A stretch of 64,000 nt of DNA from Pantoea piersonii. GTDB lineage: Bacteria; Pseudomonadota; Gammaproteobacteria; Enterobacterales; Enterobacteriaceae. Below the pieces are notes generated by a model. The model did no database searches, was not told where the DNA came from, and worked only from the letters and a program-made list of their open reading frames with translations. Both the position numbers and the translations under genes were made by a program. Location of the stretch: NCBI RefSeq assembly GCF_003612015.1, contig NZ_RARB01000002.1:311590-375589 (forward strand), read 5' to 3'. Every line of letters starts with the position of its first letter. Position 1 is the stretch's first letter. Of the stretch, positions 52,586-62,138 are shown piece after piece.

Positions 52586-53661
52586 TGTACGTAGCCGTTA
52601 AAGGGGGCGAGAAGGCGATCGCCAACGCCCATCAGCTACAGGCGGATCTGCGGCGCGGCGCGCGCGAGGTGGCGGAGCTGGGCTGCGATCAGGTCGCGCA
52701 ACAGCTGGGTCTGGCGGTCGATCGCGTGATGACCGAAGGCGGTATCTACGATCCCGAACTGGCGGCGCTGGCGATCAAGCAGGCGAGCGGCGATCTGGTG
52801 GAAGCGATCTTCCTGCTGCGCGCCTACCGCACCACGCTGCCGCGGCTCGCCGACAGCGTCCCGCTGGCGACCGGCGAGATGCGCCTTGAGCGCCGTATTT
52901 CCGCGGTCTATAAGGATCTACCGGGCGGCCAGGTGCTCGGCCCGACCTATGACTACAGCCACCGCCTGCTCGACTTTACTCTGCTGGCTAACGGCGAAGC
53001 GCCTGCCGCACCGCGCGACGACGAGGCGCTGGCCGCGCGCTGCCCCCATATGTTCGCCATGATGAGCGACGAGGGGCTGGCAACGCGGGAAACGGATGAC
53101 GGTAGCGAGCCTGTGGATATTACCCGCGAGCCGATGGAGTTTCCGGCCAGCCGCGCGGCGCGCCTGCAACAGCTGGTGCGCGGCGACGAAGGCTTTCTGC
53201 TGGCGCTCGGCTACTCCACTCAGCGCGGCTATGGCCGTACCCATCCTTTCGCTGGCGAGATCCGCACCGGCTACCTGAGCATCAGCATCTGCCCGGAAGA
53301 GCTCGGCTTTGAGCTGGAGATCGGCGAAGTGCTGCTGACCGAATGCGAGATGGTTAACGGCTTCACCACTCGCGGCGAAGAAGCGCCGCACTTTACCCGC
53401 GGCTATGGCCTGGTGTTCGGCCGCGCCGAGCGTAAAGCGATGGCGATGGCGCTGGTGGATCGCGCCCTGCAAACCCGCGAGCATGACGAACGCATCACCA
53501 GCCCGGCGCAGGATGAAGAGTTCGTGCTGGCGCACGCCGACAATGTCGAGGCCGCTGGCTTCGTCTCCCACTTAAAACTGCCGCACTACGTCGATTTCCA
53601 GGCGGAGCTGGAGCTGCTGAAGCGCCTGCGTCAGGATCATCAGGAGCGCAATCATGGCTGA
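52585..53661 (+). CDS. phnI: C-P lyase complex subunit PhnI
   Basis: PhnI is the nucleosidase-like subunit that, with PhnG, H and L, attaches the phosphonate to ribose triphosphate by displacing adenine. The 358-residue protein begins MYVAVKGGEKAIANAHQLQA and contains VDRVMTEGGIYDPELAALAI, LGPTYDYSHRLLDFTLLANG and GYGRTHPFAGEIRTGYLSIS, as in E. coli (354 residues). The ATG at 52585 overlaps the phnH stop; an ATG at 52579 is less likely. It overlaps phnJ by eight bases. Confidence 0.96.
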   Translation: MYVAVKGGEKAIANAHQLQADLRRGAREVAELGCDQVAQQLGLAVDRVMTEGGIYDPELAALAIKQASGDLVEAIFLLRAYRTTLPRLADSVPLATGEMRLERRISAVYKDLPGGQVLGPTYDYSHRLLDFTLLANGEAPAAPRDDEALAARCPHMFAMMSDEGLATRETDDGSEPVDITREPMEFPASRAARLQQLVRGDEGFLLALGYSTQRGYGRTHPFAGEIRTGYLSISICPEELGFELEIGEVLLTECEMVNGFTTRGEEAPHFTRGYGLVFGRAERKAMAMALVDRALQTREHDERITSPAQDEEFVLAHADNVEAAGFVSHLKLPHYVDFQAELELLKRLRQDHQERNHG

Positions 53662-54502
53662 GCTGACCGGCTATAACCCTGGCTATCTCGACGAGCAGAC
53701 CAAGCGCGCCATCCGTCGCGCCATTCTGAAAGCGGTGGCTATTCCTGGCTATCAGGTGCCGTTCGCCGGGCGCGAGATGCCGATGCCCTACGGCTGGGGC
53801 ACCGGCGGCATTCAGATCACCGCCAGCGTGATTGGCGACGCCGATGTGCTGAAGGTGATTGACCAGGGCGCGGACGATACGACCAATGCGGTATCGATCC
53901 GCCGCTTTTTCCAGCGCGTCAGCGGCGCGGCGATTACCGAACGCACCACCGACGCCACGCTGATCCAGACGCGTCACCGCATCCCGGAGACGCCGCTGGA
54001 GGAGGATCAAATCCTGATTTTCCAGGTGCCGATCCCGGAACCGCTGCGTTTTATCGAGCCGCGCGAAACGGAAACCCGCACCATGCACGCGCTGGAGGAG
54101 TATGGCGTGATGCAGGTGAAGCTCTATGAAGATATCGCGCGCTACGGGCATATCGCCACCACCTACGCCTACCCGGTAAAGGTTAACGATCGCTACGTTA
54201 TGGATCCGTCGCCGATCCCGAAATTCGATAACCCGAAGATGCATATGATGCCCGCGCTGCAGTTGTTCGGCGCAGGCCGCGAAAAGCGTATTTATGCGCT
54301 GCCGCCCTTTACCAAAGTTGAGAGCCTCGACTTTGAGGATCACCCCTTTACCGTGCAGCAGTGGGATGAACCCTGCGCGCTGTGCGGCTCGCGCCACAGC
54401 TATCTCGACGAGGTGGTGATGGATGACCAGGGCACGCGCCTTTTCGTCTGCTCCGACACCGATTTTTGCCACCAGCAGCAGGAACAGAAACATGCACAGT
54501 GA
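53654..54502 (+). CDS. phnJ: C-P lyase PhnJ (radical SAM)
   Basis: PhnJ breaks the carbon-phosphorus bond using a [4Fe-4S] cluster and S-adenosylmethionine, releasing the alkane and ribose cyclic phosphate. The 282-residue protein carries the four key cysteines at 241, 244, 266 and 272 (PCALCGSRHS and FVCSDTDFC), the same numbers as in E. coli. GWGTGGIQITASVIG and TNAVSIRRFF are family blocks. It overlaps phnI and phnK. Confidence 0.97.
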   Translation: MAELTGYNPGYLDEQTKRAIRRAILKAVAIPGYQVPFAGREMPMPYGWGTGGIQITASVIGDADVLKVIDQGADDTTNAVSIRRFFQRVSGAAITERTTDATLIQTRHRIPETPLEEDQILIFQVPIPEPLRFIEPRETETRTMHALEEYGVMQVKLYEDIARYGHIATTYAYPVKVNDRYVMDPSPIPKFDNPKMHMMPALQLFGAGREKRIYALPPFTKVESLDFEDHPFTVQQWDEPCALCGSRHSYLDEVVMDDQGTRLFVCSDTDFCHQQQEQKHAQ

Positions 54503-55253
54503 ACAGCCGCTGCTTGCGGTCAATAACCTGACGCACCTCTATGCGCCGGGCAAAGGTTTCGAAGAGGTGAGCTTCGATCTCTATCCCGGCGAGGTGCTCG
54601 GCATCGTCGGCGAATCTGGCTCCGGCAAAACCACGCTGCTGCGCAGCCTGTCGGCGCGCCTGACGCCGCAGCAGGGTAACATTCTCTACAGCCAGCGCGA
54701 TCTCTACGCGCTGTCGGAGAGCGACCGTCGCCGTCTGCTGCGCACCGAATGGGGCGTGGTGCATCAGCATCCGCTTGACGGGCTGCGCGCGCAGGTCACC
54801 GCGGGCGGCAATATCGGCGAGCGGCTGATGGCGGTGGGCAACCGCCACTATGGCGATATCCGCGCCCAGGCGAGCCGCTGGCTGCAGGAAGTGGAGATCG
54901 CGCCCAACCGCATCGACGATCTGCCCACCACCTTTTCGGGCGGTATGCAGCAGCGCCTGCAGATTGCCCGCAACCTCGTTACCCAGCCGAAGCTGGTGTT
55001 TATGGACGAGCCGACCGGCGGCCTGGACGTATCGGTGCAGGCGAGGCTGCTCGATCTGCTGCGTACTCTGGTGCGCGAGCTTAACCTGGCGGTGATTATC
55101 GTCACGCACGATCTCGGCGTGGCGCGCCTGCTGGCGCACCGGCTGCTGGTGATGAAGCAGGGCCGCGTAGTGGAGAGCGGCCTGACCGACCGCGTGCTGG
55201 ACGATCCGCACCATCCCTACACCCAGCTGCTGGTTTCATCGGTGCTCAACTAA
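54492..55253 (+). CDS. phnK: C-P lyase-associated ATPase PhnK
   Basis: A 253-residue ABC-type ATPase that docks on PhnJ in the C-P lyase complex rather than driving transport. Walker [10 protein letters not shown], signature [15 protein letters not shown], Walker [13 protein letters not shown]. The ATG at 54492 ([17 protein letters not shown]) overlaps the phnJ end by 11 bases; the longer frame from 54423 lies inside phnJ. Length equals that of E. coli PhnK. Confidence 0.95.
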   Translation: MHSEQPLLAVNNLTHLYAPGKGFEEVSFDLYPGEVLGIVGESGSGKTTLLRSLSARLTPQQGNILYSQRDLYALSESDRRRLLRTEWGVVHQHPLDGLRAQVTAGGNIGERLMAVGNRHYGDIRAQASRWLQEVEIAPNRIDDLPTTFSGGMQQRLQIARNLVTQPKLVFMDEPTGGLDVSVQARLLDLLRTLVRELNLAVIIVTHDLGVARLLAHRLLVMKQGRVVESGLTDRVLDDPHHPYTQLLVSSVLN

Positions 55254-55972
55254 TGACGGAAAAACGCATGAACATACAACTGCGCGTCGAGAATTTGTGC
55301 AAAACCTTTGTGCTGCACAATCAGGGCGGCGCTGAACTGCCGGTTTTGCAAAACGCCTCGCTTGAGGTGGCAGAGGGCGAGGTAGTGGTGCTGCATGGCC
55401 GCTCCGGCAGCGGTAAATCGACGCTGCTGCGCGCGCTCTACGGCAACTATCAGGCCAACAGTGGCCATATCTGGCTGCGTCATCATGACGAATGGGTCGA
55501 TATGGCGAACGCCCCGGCGCGCCAGATCCTGGCGATGCGTCGCGATACCCTCGGCTGGGTCAGCCAGTTTCTGCGCGTGATCCCGCGCGTGCCGACGCTG
55601 GAAATTGTGATGCAGCCGCTGCTGGAACGGGGGGTGGCGCGCGCCTTTTGCGAGAAGCGCGCCAGAGAGCTGCTGACGCGGCTGAACGTGCCGCAGCGTC
55701 TCTGGTCGCTGGCGCCTTCCACCTTCTCCGGTGGCGAGCAGCAGCGCGTCAATATCGCGCGCGGCTTTATCGCCGACTATCCGGTGCTGCTGCTGGATGA
55801 GCCGACCGCCTCGCTGGATAAAGCCAACAGCGCGGCGGTGGTGGAGCTGATTGAACAGGCGCGCGCGCGCGGCGCGGCCATAGTCGGCATTTTTCACGAT
55901 GAAGCGGTGCGCGAACGGGTGGCGGATCGCCTGCACGTTATGCAACCGATCAACAGCGGAGCGGAAGCATGA
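55253..55972 (+). CDS. phnL: C-P lyase-associated ATPase PhnL
   Basis: A 239-residue ABC-type ATPase needed for the ribosylation stage. Walker [30 protein letters not shown], signature [15 protein letters not shown], Walker [21 protein letters not shown], matching E. coli PhnL. I start at the ATG overlapping the phnK stop; the ATG at 55268 would give a protein nearer the E. coli length (226). It overlaps phnM by four bases. Confidence 0.95.
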   Translation: MTEKRMNIQLRVENLCKTFVLHNQGGAELPVLQNASLEVAEGEVVVLHGRSGSGKSTLLRALYGNYQANSGHIWLRHHDEWVDMANAPARQILAMRRDTLGWVSQFLRVIPRVPTLEIVMQPLLERGVARAFCEKRARELLTRLNVPQRLWSLAPSTFSGGEQQRVNIARGFIADYPVLLLDEPTASLDKANSAAVVELIEQARARGAAIVGIFHDEAVRERVADRLHVMQPINSGAEA

Positions 55973-57105
55973 TCGTCAATAATGTCACTCTGATTCTGGA
56001 AAACGAGCTGGTAACCGGATCGCTGGAGATGCGCGACGGCCTGATCGCCAGCTTCAGCGAAACGCCGAGCCGTCAGCCCGGCGCGCTGGACGGTGAGGGC
56101 GCGTATCTGCTGCCGGGTCTGGTCGAGCTGCACACCGATAACCTCGATAAATTCTTCTCTCCGCGTCCAAAAGTGGACTGGCCCGCCCACTCAGCGATGA
56201 GCAGCCACGACGCGCTGATGGTCGCCAGCGGCATTACCACGGTGCTTGACGCCATCGGCGTCGGCGACGTGCGCGACGGCGGTCATCGCCTCGACAACCT
56301 GAGCAAAATGATCGACGCCATCCGCGACAGCAACCACAAGGGGCTGAACCGCGCCGAACACCGGCTGCATCTGCGCTGCGAGCTGCCGCACCACGCCACG
56401 CTCTCGCTGTTCGAGGCGCTGATGAGCACGCCGGAACTGTCGCTGGTGTCGCTGATGGACCACTCGCCGGGCCAGCGCCAGTACGCCTCGCTGGAGAAGT
56501 ACCGCGAATATTACCAGGGCAAGTATGCGCTCAACGACCAGCAAATGGATGCCTTCGAGCATGAGCAGCTGACGCTGGCGGCGCAGTGGTCGCAGCCGAA
56601 CCGACAGGCGATCGCCGCGCTCTGCCGCGCGCGTAACATCGCTATCGCCAGCCACGACGACGCCACCGAGGCGCACGTCGAGGAGTCGCACGGCGTCGGC
56701 AGCGCTATCGCCGAGTTTCCTACCACGCTGGAGGCGGCACGCGCCTCACGCGCGAAGGGAATGCAGATCCTGATGGGCGCGCCCAACATCGTGCGCGGCG
56801 GCTCCCACTCCGGCAACGTCGCCGCCTGGGCGCTGGCGGCGGAAGGGCTGCTCGATATTCTCTCCTCCGACTACTATCCGGCGGCGCTGCTGGACGCGGC
56901 ATTCCGCCTCGCCGCCGACGAGCGCAACGCGCTGGCGCTGCCGCAGGCGGTGGCGCTGGTAACGCGCAATCCGGCACGGGCGCTCGGCCTTGAGGATCGC
57001 GGCGTCATTGCCGAAGGCCGTCGCGCCGATCTGGTGCTGGCGCATACTGACCACGGCCACCCGCATATTCGTCATGTCTGGACGCAGGGCAGGCAGGTCT
57101 ACTAA
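55969..57105 (+). CDS. phnM: alpha-D-ribose 1-methylphosphonate 5-triphosphate diphosphatase PhnM
   Basis: PhnM is an amidohydrolase-fold enzyme that removes pyrophosphate from the ribosylated phosphonate before PhnJ acts. The 378-residue protein has the metal site [32 protein letters not shown], the [15 protein letters not shown] region and a C-terminal [16 protein letters not shown], all as in E. coli PhnM. The ATG overlaps the phnL stop as ATGA. Confidence 0.96.
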   Translation: MIVNNVTLILENELVTGSLEMRDGLIASFSETPSRQPGALDGEGAYLLPGLVELHTDNLDKFFSPRPKVDWPAHSAMSSHDALMVASGITTVLDAIGVGDVRDGGHRLDNLSKMIDAIRDSNHKGLNRAEHRLHLRCELPHHATLSLFEALMSTPELSLVSLMDHSPGQRQYASLEKYREYYQGKYALNDQQMDAFEHEQLTLAAQWSQPNRQAIAALCRARNIAIASHDDATEAHVEESHGVGSAIAEFPTTLEAARASRAKGMQILMGAPNIVRGGSHSGNVAAWALAAEGLLDILSSDYYPAALLDAAFRLAADERNALALPQAVALVTRNPARALGLEDRGVIAEGRRADLVLAHTDHGHPHIRHVWTQGRQVY

Positions 57106-57641
57106 TGGCGCGCCTGATCTGGCTTATCGGGCCGTCAGGCTCGGGCAAAGACAGCCTGCTTAACGCGCTGCGCGAAGCGCCGCCGCCGAACATGCTGATC
57201 GCCCATCGCTATATTACGCGCGCGGCCGATGCGGGCGGCGAGAACCATATCGCCCTGACCGAGAGCGAGTTCGCGCGCCGCGCGGCGCAGGGGCTGTTTG
57301 CCCTGCGCTGGACGGCGCACGGTCTGCACTACGGACTTGGGCTGGAGCTGGATCTCTGGCTGGATCGCGGGCATGACGTGCTGGTCAACGGCTCGCGTCA
57401 GCATCTGCCGCAGGCGCAGGCACGCTACGGCGTACGGCTGCTGCCGCTCTGCCTGACGGTATCGCCGGAGGTGCTGGCGGCGCGTCTGCGCCAGCGCGGG
57501 CGGGAGAGCGAGACGGAGATTGCGCGTCGGCTGGATCGCGCCGCGCAGCTGCCGCCGCCGGGCTGCCGCCTGCTGAATAATAATGGCGCGCTGTCGCAGA
57601 CCCTGCTGCAGCTGCGCCAGCTGCTGGAGCCGCTACCATGA
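57105..57641 (+). CDS. phnN: ribose 1,5-bisphosphate phosphokinase PhnN
   Basis: PhnN converts ribose 1,5-bisphosphate to PRPP, recycling the sugar left by C-P cleavage. The 178-residue protein is a guanylate-kinase-like P-loop enzyme: [18 protein letters not shown] at the N-terminus, [20 protein letters not shown] and [15 protein letters not shown]. The start overlaps the phnM stop by one base; it overlaps phnP by four. phnO (aminoalkylphosphonate acetyltransferase) does not follow. Confidence 0.95.
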   Translation: MARLIWLIGPSGSGKDSLLNALREAPPPNMLIAHRYITRAADAGGENHIALTESEFARRAAQGLFALRWTAHGLHYGLGLELDLWLDRGHDVLVNGSRQHLPQAQARYGVRLLPLCLTVSPEVLAARLRQRGRESETEIARRLDRAAQLPPPGCRLLNNNGALSQTLLQLRQLLEPLP

Positions 57642-58408
57642 AGCTGACCTTTCTCGGCACCGGCGGGGTGACCGCCGCGCCGCTTTTCGGCTGCGACTGC
57701 GCCGCCTGCCTGCGGGCGCGCAATGACGTCAAAAGGCGGCGTGCGCCCTGCAGCGCGCTGATCGAGGCGGGCAGCGAGCGCATCCTGCTGGACGCGGGTC
57801 TGCCGCTGCTGGCGGAGCGCTTCGCCCCCGGCGAGCTGTCGCGCATTCTGTTAACGCACTACCACATGGACCATGTGCAGGGGCTGTTTGCGCTGCGCTG
57901 GGGGCTGGGCGAGACGATCCCCGTCTGGGGGCCGCCGGACGAAAAGGGCTGCGACGATCTTTTTAAGCATCCTGGCCTGCTCGATTTTCGGCCGTCGCTG
58001 ACGCCCTTTGTGCCGCATCTCTTCGGCGCGCTGCAGGTCACGCCGCTGCCGCTACAGCACTCGAAGCTGACGCACGGCTACCTGTTCGACTGGCACGGTG
58101 CGCGGCTCGCCTGGCTGTGCGACACCTGCGGTTTGCCGCCCGACACCGACGATTTTCTTTCGGGCCAGCGCATTGATGAGCTGGTGATCGACTGCAACGA
58201 TCCGCCAGCGACCACCGCGCGCAACCATAACGATCTGACGCGCGCGCTGGCGATTATCGACCGGCTCGCGCCGCGTCGCGCCTGGCTGAATCATCTTTCA
58301 CACCATATGGATAACTGGTTATCAAACAACAGGTTGCCTGAGTCTGTCCAGGTTGCCGCTGACGGTTTAACCCTGTCACTGGGCGCGGGCGACCCTGTCA
58401 CCGTTTGA
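57638..58408 (+). CDS. phnP: phosphoribosyl 1,2-cyclic phosphate phosphodiesterase PhnP
   Basis: PhnP opens the ribose 1,2-cyclic phosphate 5-phosphate made by PhnJ. The 256-residue metallo-beta-lactamase-fold enzyme has the metal motif H-Y-H-M-D-H at residues 74-79, TLFGTGG-like [19 protein letters not shown] with the structural-zinc cysteines ([10 protein letters not shown]), and a C-terminal LNHLSHHMD. It is the last gene of the phnFGHIJKLMNP block; its 3' end overlaps the first Pho repeat of the phnC promoter. Confidence 0.96.
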   Translation: MKLTFLGTGGVTAAPLFGCDCAACLRARNDVKRRRAPCSALIEAGSERILLDAGLPLLAERFAPGELSRILLTHYHMDHVQGLFALRWGLGETIPVWGPPDEKGCDDLFKHPGLLDFRPSLTPFVPHLFGALQVTPLPLQHSKLTHGYLFDWHGARLAWLCDTCGLPPDTDDFLSGQRIDELVIDCNDPPATTARNHNDLTRALAIIDRLAPRRAWLNHLSHHMDNWLSNNRLPESVQVAADGLTLSLGAGDPVTV

Positions 58409-58434
58409 TCACCTGACTGTCATCAGAGAGTCAT
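58395..58434 (+). promoter_or_regulatory. tandem Pho boxes upstream of phnC
   Basis: Four 7-base PhoB-type repeats follow one another every 11 bases: CTGTCAC (58395-58401), TGATCAC (58406-58412), CTGTCAT (58417-58423) and GAGTCAT (58428-58434). The first and third are consensus or one base off; the second and fourth are weaker. The array begins inside the end of phnP and ends 57 bases before phnC. Confidence 0.7.
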
Positions 58435-58491
58435 CGCGTCGGGCCGTAATAGGCGTCAACTTAGGACTTGTCAACGAATACGGAGTGAATC

Positions 58492-59322
58492 ATGGCACAG
58501 GCACTGTTAAGAACAGTGGTGGACAACAGCAGCACGCCGCTTCGCCAGACTGGGCAGAAAGTATTGTCGGTGCAGGGCCTGGGCAAGAGCTGGGGCGAGA
58601 ACCGCGTGCTGGACAATGTCAGTTTTGATCTGCATGCGGGAGAAATGGTCGCCGTAATCGGCCGCTCAGGCGCAGGCAAATCGACGCTGTTGCATATGCT
58701 TAACGGCACGATAGACGCCTCTGAAGGTGCGGTATACAGCCTGCGCGACGGCGAAGCCGAGCGTAACCTGCTGACGCTCAACAGCCGCCAGCTGCGCCAG
58801 TGGCGCAGCGAGTGTGGCATGATTTTTCAGGACTTCTGTCTGGTGCCGCGCCTCGACGTGCTGACCAATGTGCTGCTGGGCCGCCTGAGCCAGACCTCGA
58901 CGCTGAAATCCTTTTTTAAAGTCTTCTCGGACAGCGACCGCGCCCACGCCATCGAACTGCTGCAGTGGATGAATATGCTGCCGCAGGCGCTGCAGCGCGC
59001 CGAGAACCTGTCGGGCGGACAGATGCAGCGCGTGGCGATCTGCCGCGCCCTGATGCAGAACCCCAAGATCCTGCTGGCTGATGAGCCGGTGGCGTCGCTC
59101 GATCCTAAAAATACCACACGCATCATGGATGTTCTGCGCCAGGTCAGCGAGCAGGGCATCAGCGTGATGGTGAACCTGCACTCGGTTGAACTGGTGAAAA
59201 GCTACTGTACGCGCGTAATCGGCATTCAGCGCGGCAGGGTGCTGTTCGACGGCCATCCGGCGCACCTCACCGACAGCCTGTTGCAACAGCTGTACGGCGA
59301 TGAAATTAATCAGCTTCACTAA
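58492..59322 (+). CDS. phnC: phosphonate ABC transporter ATP-binding protein PhnC
   Basis: A 276-residue importer ATPase. Walker [30 protein letters not shown], signature [15 protein letters not shown] and Walker [16 protein letters not shown] are those of PhnC. CGGAGTG precedes the ATG. It begins a second phn transcript (phnC-D-E-E) behind its own Pho boxes, downstream of the lyase genes rather than upstream as in E. coli. Confidence 0.95.
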   Translation: MAQALLRTVVDNSSTPLRQTGQKVLSVQGLGKSWGENRVLDNVSFDLHAGEMVAVIGRSGAGKSTLLHMLNGTIDASEGAVYSLRDGEAERNLLTLNSRQLRQWRSECGMIFQDFCLVPRLDVLTNVLLGRLSQTSTLKSFFKVFSDSDRAHAIELLQWMNMLPQALQRAENLSGGQMQRVAICRALMQNPKILLADEPVASLDPKNTTRIMDVLRQVSEQGISVMVNLHSVELVKSYCTRVIGIQRGRVLFDGHPAHLTDSLLQQLYGDEINQLH

Positions 59323-59348
59323 CTCCCACGGCAAGAGAAAAACCTCGA

Positions 59349-60275
59349 ATGAAACTGACTTTATTAGCGTTACTGACCGGCGTAATGACCTTTGGCGTGA
59401 ACGCAGCGGATGCGCCGAAAGAGCTGAATCTGGGCATTCTCGGCGGCCAGAACGCCACCCAGCAGATTGGCGATAACCAGTGCGTGAAGGACTTTTTTGA
59501 TAAAGAGCTTAAGGTAGACACTAAGCTGCGTAACTCCTCTGACTATGCGGGCGTTATCCAGGGTCTGCTGGGTGGAAAAATCGATATGGTGCTGAGCATG
59601 TCACCCGCCTCTTACGCCTCTGTCTATCTGCAGGATCCGAAAGCCGTGGATATCGTCGGCATTCTGGTTGACGACAAAGATGGCTCGAAAGGCTACCACT
59701 CGGTGGTGATCGTTAAAAACGACAGCCCTTATAAGAAGCTGGAAGATCTGAAGGGCAAATCGTTCGGTATGGCCGACCCCGATTCCACCTCTGGCTTCCT
59801 GATGCCGAACCAGGCCTTTAAAAAGGAGTTTGGCGGCAGCGTGGATGACAAGTACAACGGCTTCTTCTCCAGCGTGACGTTTTCCGGCGGCCACGAGCAG
59901 GATATCCTCGGCGTGCTGAACAACCAGTTTGACGGCGCGGTCACCTGGACTTCGCTGGTAGGTGACTACAATAGCGGCTACAGCTCCGGCGCCTTTGGCC
60001 GTCTGATCCGCATGGATCACCCCGATCTGATGAAGCAGATCCGCATTATCTGGCAGTCGCCGCTTATCCCGAACGGCCCGCTGCTGGTAAGCAACAAACT
60101 CCCGGCCGATTTCAAACAGAAAGTGGTCGATACCATCCAGAAGCTGGATAAAGAGCAGCACGCCTGCTTTGTGAAGGCAGTCGGCGGCGCTCAGCATATC
60201 GGCCCGGCAAAGGTCGCCGACTACCAGAATATTATCGATATGAAGCGCGATCTGGCGAAAGGCCAGCGCGGCTAA
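59349..60275 (+). CDS. phnD: phosphonate ABC transporter binding protein PhnD
   Basis: The periplasmic phosphonate receptor. A Sec signal peptide ends at VNA-AD (residue 19). The mature protein carries the phosphonate-loop segment KSFGMADPDSTSGFLMPNQ and the pattern LLGGKIDMVLSMSPASYASV, close to E. coli PhnD, which prefers 2-aminoethylphosphonate. It lies 26 bases after phnC and is followed by a stable stem-loop that may protect its mRNA. Confidence 0.95.
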   Translation: MKLTLLALLTGVMTFGVNAADAPKELNLGILGGQNATQQIGDNQCVKDFFDKELKVDTKLRNSSDYAGVIQGLLGGKIDMVLSMSPASYASVYLQDPKAVDIVGILVDDKDGSKGYHSVVIVKNDSPYKKLEDLKGKSFGMADPDSTSGFLMPNQAFKKEFGGSVDDKYNGFFSSVTFSGGHEQDILGVLNNQFDGAVTWTSLVGDYNSGYSSGAFGRLIRMDHPDLMKQIRIIWQSPLIPNGPLLVSNKLPADFKQKVVDTIQKLDKEQHACFVKAVGGAQHIGPAKVADYQNIIDMKRDLAKGQRG

Positions 60276-60282
60276 GGTTGAC

Positions 60283-60315
60283 CGGGCATCTCTCTTCTGC
60301 GGAAAGAGATGCCCG
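60283..60315 (+). promoter_or_regulatory. stem-loop after phnD (probable mRNA processing/stabilising hairpin)
   Basis: An 11-bp perfect stem (60283-60293 with 60305-60315) and an 11-base loop follow the phnD stop, without a T-run. Such hairpins behind binding-protein genes commonly raise their expression over that of the permeases. Confidence 0.6.
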
Positions 60316-60396
60316 AAGCCGACGCGGGTGACAGAGAGACAGGTTACTTGTGGGTTAAGCGTCTCTGCGTTTTATCACTTCATGCAGGAATCTCTT

Positions 60397-61257
60397 TTGA
60401 CTGACTTCGAACGCTACTACCAACGCATCCGCCGCCAGCAGAAACGCGACACGCTTATCTGGTCGCTGGTGCTGGTCACGCTCTACCTCGTTGCGGGCAG
60501 GATGTCGGAATTCAGCCTGACGACGCTCTGGGCGTCGATGCCGCACTTCTTCGACTACCTGTGGGAAACGCTGCCGGTACTGCACTTTTCCACGCTGTTC
60601 GACAGCGTGAAAACGGAAGGATCGCTCGCTTACTGGGGCTACCGCCTCCATTTCCAGCTGCCGCTTATCTGGGAGACGCTGCAGCTGGCGCTGGCCTCCA
60701 CCATCGTGGCGGTCGGCATTGCCGCGGTGCTGGCGTTCTTCGCCGCCGACAATACCAAAACGCCGGCGGGGCTGCGCTTCGCCATTCGCGCCTCTGTCGC
60801 TTTTCTGCGCACCATGCCAGAGCTCGCCTGGGCGGTGATGTTTGTTATGGCGTTCGGCATCGGCGCTATCCCCGGTTTTCTCGCGCTGGCGCTGCATACC
60901 ATCGGCAGCCTGACCAAACTCTTCTACGAGGCGATCGAAAGCGCCTCCGATAAGCCGGTGCGCGGACTGGCTGCCTGCGGCGCCAGCAAGCTGCAGCGTA
61001 TGCGCTTTGCCTTCTGGCCGCAGGTTAAACCGATTTTTCTCTCCTACAGCTTTATGCGTCTGGAGATTAACTTTCGCTCTTCGACCATTCTGGGGCTGGT
61101 AGGGGCGGGCGGCATCGGCCAGGAGCTGATGACCAATATCAAACTCGATCGTTACGATCAGGTCAGCATCACGCTGCTGCTGATCATTGTGGTGGTATCG
61201 CTGCTGGATACTTTTTCCGGCCAGCTGCGCCGCCGCGTGGTGGAGGGATCGTCATGA
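60397..61257 (+). CDS. phnE: phosphonate ABC transporter permease, PhnE-type (first)
   Basis: A permease of about 286 residues with some six transmembrane helices and the coupling segment GLAACGASKLQRMRFAFWPQ, followed by MRLEINFRSSTILGLVGAGG, as in PhnE. I favour the TTG at 60397 because AGGA sits seven bases upstream; an in-frame ATG at 60382 and a GTG at 60328 have no ribosome site. It overlaps the second permease by four bases (ATGA). The two different PhnE proteins presumably form a heterodimeric channel. Confidence 0.9.
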   Translation: MTDFERYYQRIRRQQKRDTLIWSLVLVTLYLVAGRMSEFSLTTLWASMPHFFDYLWETLPVLHFSTLFDSVKTEGSLAYWGYRLHFQLPLIWETLQLALASTIVAVGIAAVLAFFAADNTKTPAGLRFAIRASVAFLRTMPELAWAVMFVMAFGIGAIPGFLALALHTIGSLTKLFYEAIESASDKPVRGLAACGASKLQRMRFAFWPQVKPIFLSYSFMRLEINFRSSTILGLVGAGGIGQELMTNIKLDRYDQVSITLLLIIVVVSLLDTFSGQLRRRVVEGSS

Positions 61258-62138
61258 TTACGCTGGCACCGGATATCGGCAAACTGAAGCAGGAACACCC
61301 GGCGCTGTTCGCCGCGCAGAGGCGCTATCTGCGTCGTATCGCGCTTATGGCCATCGCGGCGCTGCTTTATTATATTTTCTTCTTTGAATTTTACGGCATT
61401 GAGTGGAGCCGCGCCGTGATGGGCGCGCAGCAGCTGGGCCGTTATTTTCTGCGCATGTTCGTCTGGCAGGATTTTCTCAACTGGCCGTTCGGCTACTACT
61501 TTTCGCAAATCGGCATTACCCTGGCGATTGTGTTTGCCGGAACCATTACCGCGTCGATTATCGCGCTGCCGCTCTCGTTTTTTGCCGCGCGCAATGTGAT
61601 GCACGACCGCGCGATGCGTCCGATCGCCTGGGCGGTGCGTCGCCTGCTCGATCTGCTGCGCGGCGTCGATATGGCGATATGGGGGCTGATTTTCGTTCGC
61701 GCCGTCGGCATGGGGCCGCTGGCGGGCGTGCTGGCGATTGTGATGCAGGATGTGGGACTGCTGGGCAAGCTCTACTCGGAAGGGCACGAGGCGGTAGAGC
61801 GTTCGCCGAGCCGTGGCCTGAGGGCGGTGGGCGCCAACAGCCTGCAAAAACATCGCTTCGGTATTTTCACCCAGTCATTCCCCCAGTTTCTTGCGCTCAG
61901 CCTTTATCAGATCGAATCCAATACCCGTTCGGCGGCCGTGCTGGGGTTTGTCGGCGCGGGCGGCGTCGGGCTGGTCTACGCCGAAAATATGCGTCTGTGG
62001 AACTGGGATGTGGTGATGTTCCTGACCATCATCCTCGTGGCGGTGGTCATGATCATGGATGCGATCTCCAGCCAGCTGCGTAAGCGCTATATCAGCGGGA
62101 AACCGGTGCCGCTCTGGCAGCCTGCCGCGCGCGACTGA
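61254..62138 (+). CDS. phnE: phosphonate ABC transporter permease, PhnE-type (second)
   Basis: A 294-residue permease with an N-terminal helix near residue 30, the PhnE segments FAARNVMHDRAMRPIAWAV, AVERSPSRGLRAVGANSLQK, HRFGIFTQSFPQFLALSLYQ and ESNTRSAAVLGFVGAGGVG. The start overlaps the first permease stop. Its last 47 bases overlap, in the opposite strand, the 3' end of the sensor-kinase gene. Two phnE genes occur in many phosphonate importers, whereas E. coli has one. Confidence 0.93.
   Translation: MITLAPDIGKLKQEHPALFAAQRRYLRRIALMAIAALLYYIFFFEFYGIEWSRAVMGAQQLGRYFLRMFVWQDFLNWPFGYYFSQIGITLAIVFAGTITASIIALPLSFFAARNVMHDRAMRPIAWAVRRLLDLLRGVDMAIWGLIFVRAVGMGPLAGVLAIVMQDVGLLGKLYSEGHEAVERSPSRGLRAVGANSLQKHRFGIFTQSFPQFLALSLYQIESNTRSAAVLGFVGAGGVGLVYAENMRLWNWDVVMFLTIILVAVVMIMDAISSQLRKRYISGKPVPLWQPAARD

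Noticed and set aside
57600..58492. phnO (aminoalkylphosphonate acetyltransferase) between phnN and phnP
   Set aside because: phnN and phnP overlap by four bases, leaving no room; the GNAT genes elsewhere are not adjacent to phn.
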